From Miscanthus floridulus (taxonomy: Eukaryota > Streptophyta > Magnoliopsida > Poales > Poaceae): DNA of 64,000 nt. The first letter of the stretch is position 1. Every line of letters starts with the position of its first letter. The DNA is taken from the NCBI RefSeq assembly GCF_019320115.1, contig NC_089582.1:116814637-116878636 (forward strand). The letters are read 5' to 3'. Below are positions 1 through 9,880 of this stretch, piece by piece. The notes below the pieces were generated by a model. It searched no databases, had not been told where the DNA came from, and saw only the letters and a list, made by a program, of their open reading frames with translations. A program made the position numbers and the translations under genes.

Positions 1-2138
1 TGTGTATCCATTTCAATCCACATGTGTTGAAGTGGAATAGAATAGAATTTAGTTCAATTCCATCCTAATCCACAATACATGTGGATTGAGATAATACATG
101 CACGTCAAAAAAACCCTAAAACGGTCTCGATGCTTTTCGCGCCGACGAAAGGCGTCCGGGTGCCACAAAGTGAAACCGGGGACTTCACCGGCCCAAGTCG
201 GCAAGCCAGCCACGGTCCTGTTCGCTTCTCTTCTAATCTGTATTTTTCAGCTTGTTTTTTTAATCAAAATAATATTTTTCTCTTACAACAAGTCAGCCGA
301 AACAGTCTGGGCCTACATCTCGTCGCTCGTGCAGCATATACAGTCCTCTCGTCTTGCTCGGCAGCTCGTGCAAAAAAAAAAAAGTACTCGACTGCCGTCC
401 TCAGTGGAGCACGGCAGGAACACGTTCATGACCTGCTTTTTTGAAACGAAGTAACATGACCTGCTAATGGGCTAATCACAGGAGACTGGAGACCGAGACC
501 GGAGACTGGACTATTTTGTTCGTAACCTGTGAGCAGAATCTGTGGCGCACTGGCGCAGCTTGTTTTATCTTCTTAAAACAAACTTCGCGGATACTAGAAA
601 CACAGTGGTTTAAATGTAATTTGACAAAATAAATAGCAATTCTTATACATAATTCTCAAAATTCCATATCCCATAGAAAATTATTAAGTTTCACTGTAAA
701 AAAACCTAACCAATAAGCGGATGGTCAAGTCGTTCCACTAAACAATACGAGTATCCATGTCAAGTCGAGAACACTCAACGGTGGCTCTACTGTAAAGAAC
801 CTGACCAACTGAGTTTGTAAATTTCTTGATGTTTGTCTCGTACAAAAAAGAAGTTTTCTCGATCTCTAATGGAATGTTTGGTCCTTATAAAATCTTTTTT
901 ATCTTAAAAAATGTTAAATCACACCATCAAGATTTATACCACAGTTTTTCTGAAACGAATATTTATGTCACAATTTGAAACAGTTGGCATCAGATGCTGA
1001 CGGGGTTGCCAAAAAGGCTAAACAATGTTCCTGACGCGGATGAGGTCTTGGTACGTCCTTCCAAAAGCTGAGAGTACGCATGCCCACGGCCGCGCCCTAG
1101 CCCTGGATATTTTGCAAGGCTTAATTTGCATTGCGGTCATCCATCACCTGCAGGTTCCTGGATCGTTACACAAATCAAGCATTGGCAGACCGTACCATAG
1201 TTGACTCGTCACTTTCTTTTCTTTTTATTATCCCCTCAAAGACTCACTACCAAATCAGAGGTTCAAATACACGCATGCACGTTCGTTCACCCTCTGTGTA
1301 TACACAGAGACTTTTAAGAGATATAAGGGTGGTAGATTTTTCATCATACCAAATAAAGTCATCACACGTCATTTATCACCGAAAGAATAGCCAGCCGAAA
1401 ATGATAGTACGTATATGCGACCAGGTGCTGAGTCTAGAGACTCGAACAAGGAAGGCTAGGTTTAATTACAAGGAAAAATGGCGGATCTAGTTAAGTTTAT
1501 TTCCTCACCCGTCATCTCGGATCCTTTAGAGACACGCCAGAATTCAAGCAGTCAGCTAATGCATTTACATCCTAATTAATATTTATTTGTTTGAGATGTT
1601 TTTGTTCTCTTTTGAGTTGTATACGTAGTGCAGTTTGATGAGATCTGATGCCAGTCTTTGGATCAGATCATCTGAAATGATGAGGGATCTAGGACCGATG
1701 GCATCGATTTGATTTCAATTTGGTATGGCCGCCTGTACGTTTCGCTTTCTTCCTTCGTCTTCAATCACGATCGATGCGGTACGGTTTAAGCGATCGCTCT
1801 CATACACGGGTGTCATGCAAGTCATACTACAGCTGCTACGCAGTTACTTCGATTACATCAGAAATCCTTAGCGCTCATGGCTCTCCACTGAAGTACTGAA
1901 CTAACAAAGTTGCCGTCCTCGAATCCAGTAACTTAATCCATACACCATCCAGTGGCTCGATCGTCTTGATCGCCTTGTACATCACTCGATCACACTAGAA
2001 TGGTGCATGATAACCAGAAGGTCTGTTGGCCATGATTATTCTAGCTACCACGCCCACGGCCCATCTATCCACCCACTTATCCTTTGCTCTGCACTTCGTT
2101 TAGAGTTGGAGCTGACACCATCACCAATTCACCATGCT
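1..2138. other. Intergenic DNA, no gene recognised
   Basis: AT-rich to mixed DNA with no reading frame that resembles a known family. The first ~110 bases look like the inner part of a short inverted-repeat element (ATGTG-rich, repeated TCCACA/TGTGGA words) cut by the window edge. One MITE-like copy lies at 214-313 and is listed separately. The remaining open frames are short and lack recognisable motifs. Confidence 0.6.
214..313. repeat. MITE-like element, GGCC-TGTTCG family, copy 1
   Basis: Starts with a GGTCCTGTTCGCTTC end, has the family core of CTCTTACAACAA (reverse complement of TTGTTGTGAGAG) and ends near CAGTCTGGGCC. This core recurs at least eight more times in the window. The copy is diverged and its target-site duplication is unclear. 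Confidence 0.6.
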
Positions 2139-2267
2139 GGCCCAGTTCGTTTCGCTGAAAAAACAAGCTGAAATACTGTTCCAGCTGATTTATTGTGAAA
2201 GAAAAATATTGTTTCGACTGAAAAAATAAGCTGAAAGGTATGGATTATAAGAGAAGCAAACGGGGCC
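2139..2267. repeat. MITE-like element, GGCC-TGTTCG family, copy 2
   Basis: Begins GGCCCAGTTCGTTTCG and ends GCAAACGGGGCC, so the ends are inverted. The core TTATTGTGAAAGAAAAATA matches the other copies. About 129 bp, non-coding. Confidence 0.7.
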
Positions 2268-2882
2268 GCTATCTTCCTCCTCCGGCTGGCACGCATACCG
2301 CGTCACCCTCCACTATGGAACGTCACCTCACCGTCATCACCGAATCGCCGCCCGGCCGCATCGGTTCATCTTGGTCTAAAGCCCATACACATGCGCTGCG
2401 CTTCCCTATCCACAGAAAAAGATGAAAAGAACCTTACCTTACCTTTCCCATCCATGAAAGCTATATATGTACTCTCTTCTCTCCGATGAATGATCATTAT
2501 ATATTATATAGATAAACAAACAAGAGGAAACAAACCATCAACATTCCATCTAACCAGCTTTGCTTACCGACAGACGAGAACAAATGCATGGGTTCTTGTG
2601 TACTATAGCTTTATATATGATGCCCGTGTAGTTAGAGAAGAATGTTACAGCAAAAGCAATGGTGGTTGAGACGAGTGCTTCAGAGAACAGTGGCGTGTGG
2701 CAGGGGCGGCGCAACCTTTTTCGTCGGCTTTTGATCGAGGTGGTGCCGTGGTGGGTGCTGCACGCCTGCACCTGAAAGTACGAACGCGGCTACGGACGCT
2801 GCTGCAACGGGACACGTCAGGCAGGTTCGGTCGAGTCGAGTGCATGGCCCCGGCCGGGCCCGGCGGCGACAGCGACAGGCAC
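2268..2882. other. 3' flank of the methyltransferase-like gene, including its likely 3' UTR
   Basis: No gene seen on either strand. The part next to 2883 should be the 3' UTR of the minus-strand methyltransferase-like gene. Open frames crossing this stretch are shadows produced by the GC-rich gene. The AT-rich interval around 2460-2520 could hold a polyadenylation region, but no clear signal was identified. Confidence 0.45.
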
Positions 2883-3962
2883 TCACCGTCGCCGGGCGTC
2901 GTCGTCGCCGCGCCCTCGCGGCTTCGGGGAGAACACCCAGTGCTGGCCGTGCGGCCGGACGGCGAGCCCTTTGACCTTGGCGAACAGCGTGACGGCGCGG
3001 CGCACGCCGCGGTCGTCGGCGGACGTGAAGTAGTCGTGGCCGAACATGACGCCGCCGGGGCGGAGCACGGCCCACGCCAGGTTGATGTCCGCCCACGCCG
3101 AGTGGAAGTCGTGCCCGGCGTCCACCTCGATGAGGTCCGCGTACACGCCCCACTCGCACAGCGCGCGCAACGCGGACGCCGTCGAGAAGGGCAGCGGCAG
3201 CACGCGCGGCCTACTGACGGCGTCGTCGTCGTCCTCGGCGCCCGCCACTGCGGCCGCCGCGGCCACGACGTTGGACATGAACTGCGGCAGCAGCAGCGCG
3301 TCCCCGTGCCGCTGCGGCGGCACGTCGCGGCGGAACCGGTCCCGGAACGCCGGCCACCCGCGGAAGTCGTCGATGCAGAGGATGGCCGGGGACAGGGACA
3401 GGTTCCTGGACACGGCCGCCATGTGCAGCGCCGACGCGCCCAGGAACGCGCCCAGCTCCACGATCACCTCCGGGCGCACCGCCTTGATGAGCTCCGCGAA
3501 CACGGCCCCCGTCGAGCCCCACCCGCGCGGGCGCGCCGCGGCCGGGTGCAGCAGAGCCGCCGTGTGGTTTGGAGGGAACCCCGCGTAGGGGTTCTCGCCG
3601 TCGAAGAGCTTGTCGAGCAGGGTCCGCAAGACGGCGTCGCTCGGCACCGGCTCCCCGCACTCCTCCTTGAACCGGAACAGGTCGTGCGGAGGCGACCGCG
3701 GGTAACTCGAGCTCGACACGGCCGCCGCGCCGGTTCCGTTCGACGCCGCCGCCGGGGAGGCGTCGGTGAGGTGCGCGGCGTGCGGCCGTATGATCGTCGT
3801 CTGAGACGGTCTCGGTGACAGCCGGGTGGACGACGACAGCAGGCCCAGCGAGTAGCCCACGGCGAAGACGATCAGGAAGGAGGCGAGCCGCGCGAGGTGC
3901 GGCCGGAGCCTGGCCGGCGCGGCGGAAGCAGACGACGCCCCCGCCGGTGGACGCGGCTTCAT
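2883..3962 (-). CDS. Type II membrane protein with a class I SAM-dependent methyltransferase-like domain
   Basis: Single-exon gene encoding 359 residues. The start is the first in-frame ATG (3960-3962, context GTGACCATGAAG). The frame stays open upstream to 4085 but only through a TTG codon, so it is probably 5' UTR. The N-terminus is Pro/Ala-rich, followed by one hydrophobic segment at about residues 27-48 (LASFLIVFAVGYSLGLL), which suggests a signal anchor of Golgi/endomembrane type. The lumenal part carries a Methyltransf_24-like fold: motif I EVIVELGAFLGAS near residue 175, an acidic-loop CIDDFRGWPAF near 205, and ADLIEVDAGHDFHSAWADI followed by LRPGGVMFGHDYF near 290-325. Plant homologues are generally annotated only as SAM-dependent methyltransferase superfamily proteins, so the substrate is unknown. 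GC content is very high, typical of grass single-exon genes. No lesion was seen. Confidence 0.85.
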   Translation of the reverse strand: MKPRPPAGASSASAAPARLRPHLARLASFLIVFAVGYSLGLLSSSTRLSPRPSQTTIIRPHAAHLTDASPAAASNGTGAAAVSSSSYPRSPPHDLFRFKEECGEPVPSDAVLRTLLDKLFDGENPYAGFPPNHTAALLHPAAARPRGWGSTGAVFAELIKAVRPEVIVELGAFLGASALHMAAVSRNLSLSPAILCIDDFRGWPAFRDRFRRDVPPQRHGDALLLPQFMSNVVAAAAAVAGAEDDDDAVSRPRVLPLPFSTASALRALCEWGVYADLIEVDAGHDFHSAWADINLAWAVLRPGGVMFGHDYFTSADDRGVRRAVTLFAKVKGLAVRPHGQHWVFSPKPRGRGDDDARRR

Positions 3963-4110
3963 GGTCACGGTCACGCCACAAAGAGTCTCCTTTGTCTCCG
4001 TTTGCGGCTCTATCTTCTGGAGTCTTGACACGCAGAGACACCTTATCGCTCCTTTATTCTTCGGTTTAGCTAGATTTTTATCCAAGGATTAGGTTTTGGA
4101 TTCTGCGTTA

Positions 4111-4119
4111 TATTTATAG
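4111..4119 (-). promoter_or_regulatory. TATA box of the methyltransferase-like gene
   Basis: On the minus strand the sequence reads CTATAAATA, about 150 bp upstream of the chosen ATG. Transcription would be expected to start near 4080-4090, giving a 5' UTR of roughly 120 nt. This supports the downstream ATG as the real start. Confidence 0.6.
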
Positions 4120-5035
4120 GTAGGGAGAGTTGCAGCTAAGCACCGGTTGTTAGCTCGTTTATATTAGTTTGATGTATTCCCCCTCTTTGGTTGGAGCGAA
4201 GATAGTACTTATAAAACAAGACATTCATATAAAAAAGATGATATTTTTTTAGATTCCTAGATAAGAGGTACTTTTTTTTTTCTTGTTAAGATAAGATTGG
4301 AAAAGAGAAAAAACTGAGATGGTGGTGAAGGGCGATTGTTCCGGTTGGTGCGTTTTGGGTGGCGAATCTGATGGCAGTTAGGAGCAGGACTCTGGAATAA
4401 GCAACAGCGCGCTGGGTTTAGGTTTTCAGGAGAAGCACTGGGAATTCTCACGTGTGCAAAGTACATGAAAAGCGAGCGTCAGAGGTATGTGATGCAGTCA
4501 AGATCTTCACATGTCATTGGCTCAGTGCAATGCGTGTGGTGTCGTCCCTGCCATGGACTTGTGGAGCATGCTCCTCAACCACGCGACAGGTCTACTGTGT
4601 GATGGCTGCTCTGGCCTTCTTGGTGCTCTGAGTTCTGTCTGGGTGTTGGGTGAGGCTGTGAAAGTAAGATGGAAGCTGCAAATCTGAACCTCATGAGAGT
4701 TCCTTGTTGAACACATGAGGTCCACGGAGCTGAGGTCTCGAGTCTTTGGACGATGGTACCTGGCTGCAGCTGCAAGCAGCAGCTAGGTAACTCTGAACTC
4801 TGAAGTTTGGACATGAAAATCGTCGGAAACGATCAGGTGCCCAGGACTCCAGGTGTCGTCGTTGAAATTGATCCGCGGTACGTTTCCGACCTAGTCTCAC
4901 GCTCACAGGCCACCGTCCATTCCCTTGAAACCGGGCACGCAAAACACTCGTGAGCACAGGCAAAACCTTCCAACACACCTGCTTTCTAGACGGACGACGA
5001 AGTGTCCCATGGTGCTCGAACTTCCTTAGATTCTC
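4120..5035. other. Intergenic DNA, no gene recognised
   Basis: Contains the upstream region of the minus-strand methyltransferase-like gene and about 600 bp of mixed-composition DNA. Open frames at 4522-4978 have no motif I recognise. The stretch ends at the target site of the LINE insertion. Confidence 0.5.
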
Positions 5036-5051
5036 AACAACCGCGACCGCG
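5036..5051. repeat. Target-site duplication of LINE, left copy
   Basis: The 16 bases AACAACCGCGACCGCG occur here and again at 6892-6907, just after the poly(A) tail. They bracket the retroposed unit exactly. The two leading A bases of the right copy merge with the poly(A), so 14 bases are unambiguous. Confidence 0.85.
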
Positions 5052-6891
5052 TCACAGCGTCGCTGGGCGCCTCAGGCTCCTCCCTCTCGCCGGCCGCGGC
5101 ACCGTTCTTCCACGGATGCTCTTCGGGAGGGCGTTCGAAGAGCCGGCGGTGGGCGGACGACGACGACGAGGACACCAATGACGACGAACCCGCGACATAC
5201 CTGGAGGCCGCTCGTCGCCCGGCGATGCCGGCCTCACCGTCCCCCGTGCGCCACCACACTCGTTCAGCCGCAGCTTTGGGGCGCCGCGGAGCAGGGCCCT
5301 TGCGTGGCTATGCTGCTGCTGAGCGGGGCCGTCAGGGACATGGCCGTAGGCGGAGGAAGCGCAGCCGACCACGCCCGCAGCTGGTGAACGGCTTGCCTGT
5401 GCGGCCAGTGGACGGCCGTGTCCCTGCCCGCCAACGCCTCGGTCGTCGTGGACGGATCTCCGCCCCCAACACCGATGGGTGGCGGGAAATTCTCCCCCAG
5501 CAGGTCTCTGGATCTAATGCTGCTGCCTCGACGGAGCCGCGCCCCAGCCAGGGGCAACTCCCGCTGGTCAAGAAGATCCCGGCAGAGCTTCACGGCAGAT
5601 GCTTCAACTGCCTCTCCTACTCGCACCGAGTAGCGACTTGTCGGTTGCCACGGCGTTGCCTGCGCTGTCGTGGATTCAGGCACATCGTCAAGGACTGCAG
5701 GCGAAGGACTGCTTCGACCTCGGCGGCGGTGGGTGCCGACCTGCCTCGGTATTCTGCTCGCGTCGACCCTATGTACTCCCAGCACGCGCCGCGCGGCGGT
5801 GCGAGGGATACCGCACCGGGGGCCGTGGGGGGCGCCGGTGGGAGACGACGACAACAGCGGCGACGGAAGAATAAGCCGAAGGAGATCGGCACGGGTGCGC
5901 CTGACGACCACGCTGACAAGGCACCTACTTATACTGCTGCACTAAGCTTCCCCGAGCCAGATCCGGTGGCGATGGCGCTATGCGCGAGGGCGGGCCCCCC
6001 GCATTGGTCATCTCTTTCGACCCGATGCTGGAGGAGCTCGCCGCCTCGCTCGTCGTGAGCCAGCCAATGAGAGCAGCAACACCTGAGTGTCTGTCTGCTA
6101 CGACAGCCCCGCAGGAGGTTGAGGCACCAGTGGCGGACACCTGTTCCCCGACGGCGACTGCTCAGTGGACGACAGACCTGTCACTGACGTCGCCAGGGTA
6201 GGGGATGGCACAACTCACGCCACCACGAGCGGGAGCACCTGGCGTCGCAGAGGGTTGCACCACCCCCAGCGACGCGACGCCCACACCACGCGAGGCTGCA
6301 CGACGGCTCGCACGGTTCACTGAGGAGGTGCAGCTCGAGCGAATGCCGCCTCTGATCGCCAGCCCACCCAGGCAGAAGGTGCCAACCAGAGGGCAACCCA
6401 TGCCAAAGCGGAGCAGACGGATTGCCGCTCAGCCGCTGACGCACATTCCGATCTGCAAGCGGGGTGAGGTGCTCCTCATGCGGAAGATGGGCTTTGCACC
6501 GCCGGTAGGTCCAATCTCATCCGCGTCCAAGAGAGCTTACGACGACTTTTTCGCAAGGAACTGGACGTCGAGCGAAGTGGAAGCACTGGACAAGCTGTTC
6601 CCGGCGGCCACTGCTACGATTGGTACAAGGCTCTTCTCGGATGACGGAGCAGAGTCGCGCGGCCATTAGCGGAGACGCGCAGCTACGTTAGTTACTGCAC
6701 GGCTCGTAGTTCGGTTGTTTACTTTTATGTAATATCCAAGTTTGAAACAGTCTACTAGGCAGGTCCAGTTAAACTGTAAGACCTCCTAGGGCGCTTATTA
6801 GAAGCGTGTCGTGTGTATGGTTAAACCCCTTTTCTTCTTAATTAGAATGATACGTAAATCTTTTGCGTATTCGAGAAAAAAAGAAAAAAAA
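5052..6891 (+). mobile_element. LINE-type non-LTR retrotransposon, ORF1 only, with poly(A) tail
   Basis: A 1.84-kb insertion delimited by a 16-bp target-site duplication and an A-rich 3' tail (about 6875-6891, interrupted by one G). The last unique bases, with GATACGTAAATC...GCGTATTCGAG before the A tract, resemble the 3' end common to grass L1-type LINEs. The body codes for an ORF1-like gag with zinc knuckles. No endonuclease or reverse transcriptase frame lies between that ORF and the 3' end, although an autonomous LINE needs both. The copy is therefore internally deleted or belongs to a non-autonomous family that would rely on another LINE's ORF2 protein. Confidence 0.8.
5225..6669 (+). 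pseudogene. LINE ORF1-like nucleic-acid-binding gag, broken
   Basis: Two CCHC zinc knuckles lie in tandem at about 5600-5695: CFNCLSYSHRVATC followed directly by CLRCRGFRHIVKDC. Such paired knuckles are typical of the ORF1 product of plant L1-type LINEs, which coats the element RNA. The downstream part holds the C-terminal block seen in grass copies (RSRRIAAQPLTHIP, KRGEVLLMRKMG, SKRAYDDFF, VEALDKLFPA) at about 6410-6605. The frame changes once at about 5960-5985, just before SFDPMLEELAAS. A TAG stop interrupts it at 6199-6201, after which the same frame resumes with ATG at 6205. The region before the knuckles is Arg/Pro-rich and its true start is not clear. Confidence 0.7.
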
Positions 6892-6907
6892 AACAACCGC
6901 GACCGCG
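6892..6907. repeat. Target-site duplication of LINE, right copy
   Basis: Matches 5036-5051. It directly follows the poly(A) tail, as expected for target-primed reverse transcription. Confidence 0.85.
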
Positions 6908-7548
6908 GCACCACGGCCTTTTCCACCGGCACGGCCCAATCGCGGCCAGAGTGGTCAAACCTTTCGCTTTCAGGTGCGAGGAGCGAAGAAGAACAAGTCG
7001 TTGCAGCAGGTGTTGACAAGCTAGAGGTGGATGTGAAAGGAGGGCCGTCACCCGTCAGCCGTGGATGGCACCGCATCGTCATGGCTGAGGACGGTCGTCA
7101 GTCAGTACTCATCAGCAGTCGCTGCTTCGGCTGGTGCAAGTAGAATTTGAAGCGTAGGTTGGTTGCCACGGAGCTGTCAGATCAAGTGCGCGCGTACCTG
7201 CAAGCACGGCGAGAGTGATCGGTTGTCCGTCTGGCCGGCCGATGGGCAGCGGATCAATGACGCGGATCGCTGATTTGCCGGGGTTCGGTCGGGTGCCTGG
7301 CGCTGCAAGGATCAGATCAGCACCATGCACCATGTTCTTTGTTTCAGCTAGACTTATTCAACCAGCCAACAGTATTTTTCTCTCACAACAAACCAGCACC
7401 AGCCAACTCAAACCAGTCTAGAAACCAACCAGCAAACACGCCACAGATACGTGCCCCAGCTGTACTGTTTGTGGGCGGACTGGACTGACCGAGAAACAAC
7501 GGCGGGTATCAGTCACGCCGCCCGCCTATGGTTCTGGTGGGTGTCACG
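6908..7548. other. Intergenic DNA with one MITE-like copy
   Basis: No gene recognised. A diverged copy of the GGCC-TGTTCG MITE family lies at about 7331-7437 and contains TTTTTCTCTCACAACAAACCAGC. The short frame at 6811-7143 has no family resemblance. Confidence 0.5.
7331..7437. repeat. MITE-like element, GGCC-TGTTCG family, copy 3
   Basis: Contains the core TATTTTTCTCTCACAACAAA followed by CAGC-rich repeats, as in the other copies. Both ends are eroded. Confidence 0.55.
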
Positions 7549-7564
7549 ATACCGATCGCGACAT
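7549..7564. repeat. Target-site duplication of 0.72-kb retroposon, left copy
   Basis: ATACCGATCGCGACAT here is repeated identically at 8285-8300, immediately after an A10 tract. Confidence 0.85.
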
Positions 7565-8284
7565 GTATACAAAGGCCCGAAAAGAAGATAGCGCCGTCGC
7601 CATCGTTGCCCGCCACCGCTGGTCCCTCTCCCTTCGCCTTCGGCATCTCGCCGGAGGCTGAAGAGAGCGAAGATCTATTGTTTTTAATAAGTTTTTCCTA
7701 GTAGATCGAGTCATCAGGGCTAGTGTCTCTCCACGTCAAATTTCTTGGTATTAGAGTTTTATCTCCTTCTTCTCCTCTTCAGCGATAGTGAAGGGGAACG
7801 GTGGAATTGTCTTCTCCATGGCAGCTCCGTTGAAAATGAGGGCGACAACTTTGGCGTCAGCATCTTCATCGACATGACAACATGGAGACTTTTGTTTCCG
7901 GACAGCGGCATCAAGGCGGAGATGATGTCGCCGCCATGGAATAATTTTTTCCGGTCTCTTCTCCGTTTTGTTGTGGTTAGATCTGGCCATGACGAAGGAC
8001 TGAAGAGAATAATTTTCGGATCAGTCTTCCGCACTCTTCGGTGGTAGAAAGAAGAAGGAAGACACCAAAAAAAAGAAGTTCCTCAATTCCGCCTACAGGA
8101 ATGTTGGCCATCGTTCGTTGGGTACTTGTTCTCAGGCATTTGCCGAGTGTTTGCCTGTGCAGTCATCCATACTACAAAACATCTAACATATTAAGGGTAC
8201 TATTTTTATAATCCAGAGTAATGGTAACGTGTTAACGTACCCAACTATCGTATAATATAATTCTTCTCTCATCGGAAAAAAAAA
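7565..8284 (+). mobile_element. Short poly(A) retroposon of unassigned family
   Basis: A 720-bp unit bracketed by identical 16-bp target-site duplications and ending in about ten A residues after CTTCTCTCATCGG. This architecture marks retroposition through LINE machinery. It starts GTATACAAAGGCCCG and has a GC-rich leader (7580-7665) followed by mixed sequence. An open frame at 7745-8047 shows no recognisable domain. It could be a short or internally deleted LINE, a SINE-like unit or a processed transcript of a non-coding or unknown gene. No tRNA-like A and B boxes were identified. Confidence 0.7.
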
Positions 8285-8300
8285 ATACCGATCGCGACAT
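8285..8300. repeat. Target-site duplication of 0.72-kb retroposon, right copy
   Basis: Identical to 7549-7564. Confidence 0.85.
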
Positions 8301-8663
8301 CTCGATTACAAGAGTTCACCGGACCCGGCGGGAACGAGCATAGCTCGTCGCCGACAAGCCTATTGGCTTCTATACTTCTTACTCACTTTTTTTAAGGGAC
8401 TCGAGCCTAAAGACGTTGCCTTGTACTCCTCTCCCTAACGTGTTGGGCCTTCTTACTCACTTTCTCTAGGGTGGGCCTTCATAATGTGAATTGGGCCTTC
8501 GAGCTCTCTTGGACCGCCTTTTGGGCTGGATTGACTCGCCTTCTTCTGGTTCATCATCTCCGGCTTCTATTCTTCTAAAAAAAAATAAATCTCCGGCTTC
8601 TTGGTGCTCACCGTCAGTAGGAGGGATACTGACATCCCTCTCTCCTTGAGAAATAGCTTGCCT
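8301..8663. other. Intergenic DNA, no gene recognised
   Basis: Mixed DNA with repeated TGGGCCTTC words at about 8443-8500. No coding or structural signal was recognised. Confidence 0.5.
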
Positions 8664-9541
8664 CTAAGCTGGTGCGTCCGGGAATTGCAGCTTCAATGCA
8701 TGTTCATCCTCCCATGTAGCCATTGAAGCCAGCCAAGAAGACCACTTGATTAGCATTTGAGGAATAACAATAGATTCAAGCTTGTGCAAACGACGGTGTA
8801 GGAATAAGTTCAAGTACCTGCAAGTAGATGTCGGCCGGTGGAAGTTGATCACTGACATGAGCACAAGGACCGAGTGCTTTCTTCAACAATGATACATGGA
8901 AAACTGGATGAACTGAGCTTGGTACAAGTAGCTATAGATGATAAGCGACAATCGCGATTTTCTTTAGGATAGTATAAAGTCCGAAGTAGCAAAAGGCAAG
9001 CTTGTGATTAGCACGACGAGCCACAGAAGTCGATCTGAACATAAGGTTGAAGCTTAAGATAAACTCTATCGCCCACAGCAAAGGAACAGTTAGTTGTCTT
9101 CTTATCTGTTTGTATTTTCATACATTCTTGGTCTCAATGAAGATGTTGTTGAAGCAACTAAATCACCATTTTGTGTCGAGTCAGCCAAGTCTTCAAGTCT
9201 GGGTGTGCACAGGCCTCAATACCATCAATGCCAAAATATTTGGGTTCATGGCCATAAAAGAACCTGATTTGGCTTTGTTGACAGATGGAGCAGTAAGATA
9301 CAAACTTGGCTTGTTGACAAATGGGGCAGTGTGATACAAACTCGTTGACCATGGTTTTCATCTTATGCCAAGTAAAAGGGTTTTGATACGTTTGTAAGTC
9401 CATCCTCCTCCTCACATCAACATGGTTGAGAGAGACTCCCACAACGAGCTGTTGTTCTACACAACATGGAGGCATCGCCTCCCATAAAGGAACGTGTTGT
9501 ATTGCAACAACACGGACCACTCTCCAAGACTCGCACCCCAT
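8664..9541 (-). pseudogene. Relic of a Ty3/gypsy (chromovirus-like) pol gene, 3' part
   Basis: Read on the minus strand, the relic runs from the integrase zinc-binding region (VNEFVSHCPICQQAK, about 9330-9420) straight to the block after the integrase core (FFYGHEPKYFGID, about 9230-9270). The DDE catalytic core has therefore been lost by internal deletion. A degenerate post-integrase region follows (GDRVYLKLQPYVQ, about 9040-9080). The chromodomain-like C-terminus is at 8664-8790 (IPQMLIKWSSWLA, ATWEDEHALKLQFPDAP). Several stops and shifts are present. The sequence is close in kind to the larger element at 55397-60928. Confidence 0.75.
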
Positions 9542-9545
9542 GGAA

Positions 9546-9880
9546 GATCCCCCCCTCTCTCTGTGTGTGTAACCCTGCCCCGCAACAATATAAGGGACAT
9601 CAGGGGTCTCTTCTTCCCCACGAAACCGAGAGACGCCAGTCTCTCGGCTTACTGTCTCTTGATTCTAGAATCATTCTCCCTCTCTTTCAACCCCCTGTTT
9701 TCTAAACTCTACTGCAAACATCGAGCCCTCGTGCTCAAAACACGATCGAACACCACTGAACTAGACGTAGGCACATAGGGCACGTTGTGTGAACCAGTAT
9801 AAATCGAGAATCTCTAAGTGTTAGCCGTCCGAGGCTATACGTGCGACTATAAATTTACTAGTCGACATATGGGTATCCTG
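9546..9880 (+). mobile_element. Probable LTR fragment of a second gypsy element
   Basis: A TATA-like ATATAAGGG at about 9587 is followed by a stretch with the layout of an LTR end (CTACTGCAAACATCGAGC, GAACTAGACGTAGG, CCAGTATAAATC, AAATTTACTAGTCG). I recall this layout from Tat/Retand-type gypsy LTRs, but the match was judged from memory, not by alignment. No partner LTR or target-site duplication was found. Confidence 0.35.

Noticed and set aside
2697..3818. Long plus-strand open frame (373 codons) opposite the methyltransferase-like gene
   Set aside because: It is Arg/Pro/Val-biased with no motif, as expected for the antisense of GC-rich coding DNA. The minus-strand frame has clear SAM-binding motifs.
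3963..4085. Extension of the methyltransferase-like protein upstream to 4085
   Set aside because: The upstream start codon is TTG and the stretch lies in the predicted 5' UTR. The first ATG is at 3960-3962.
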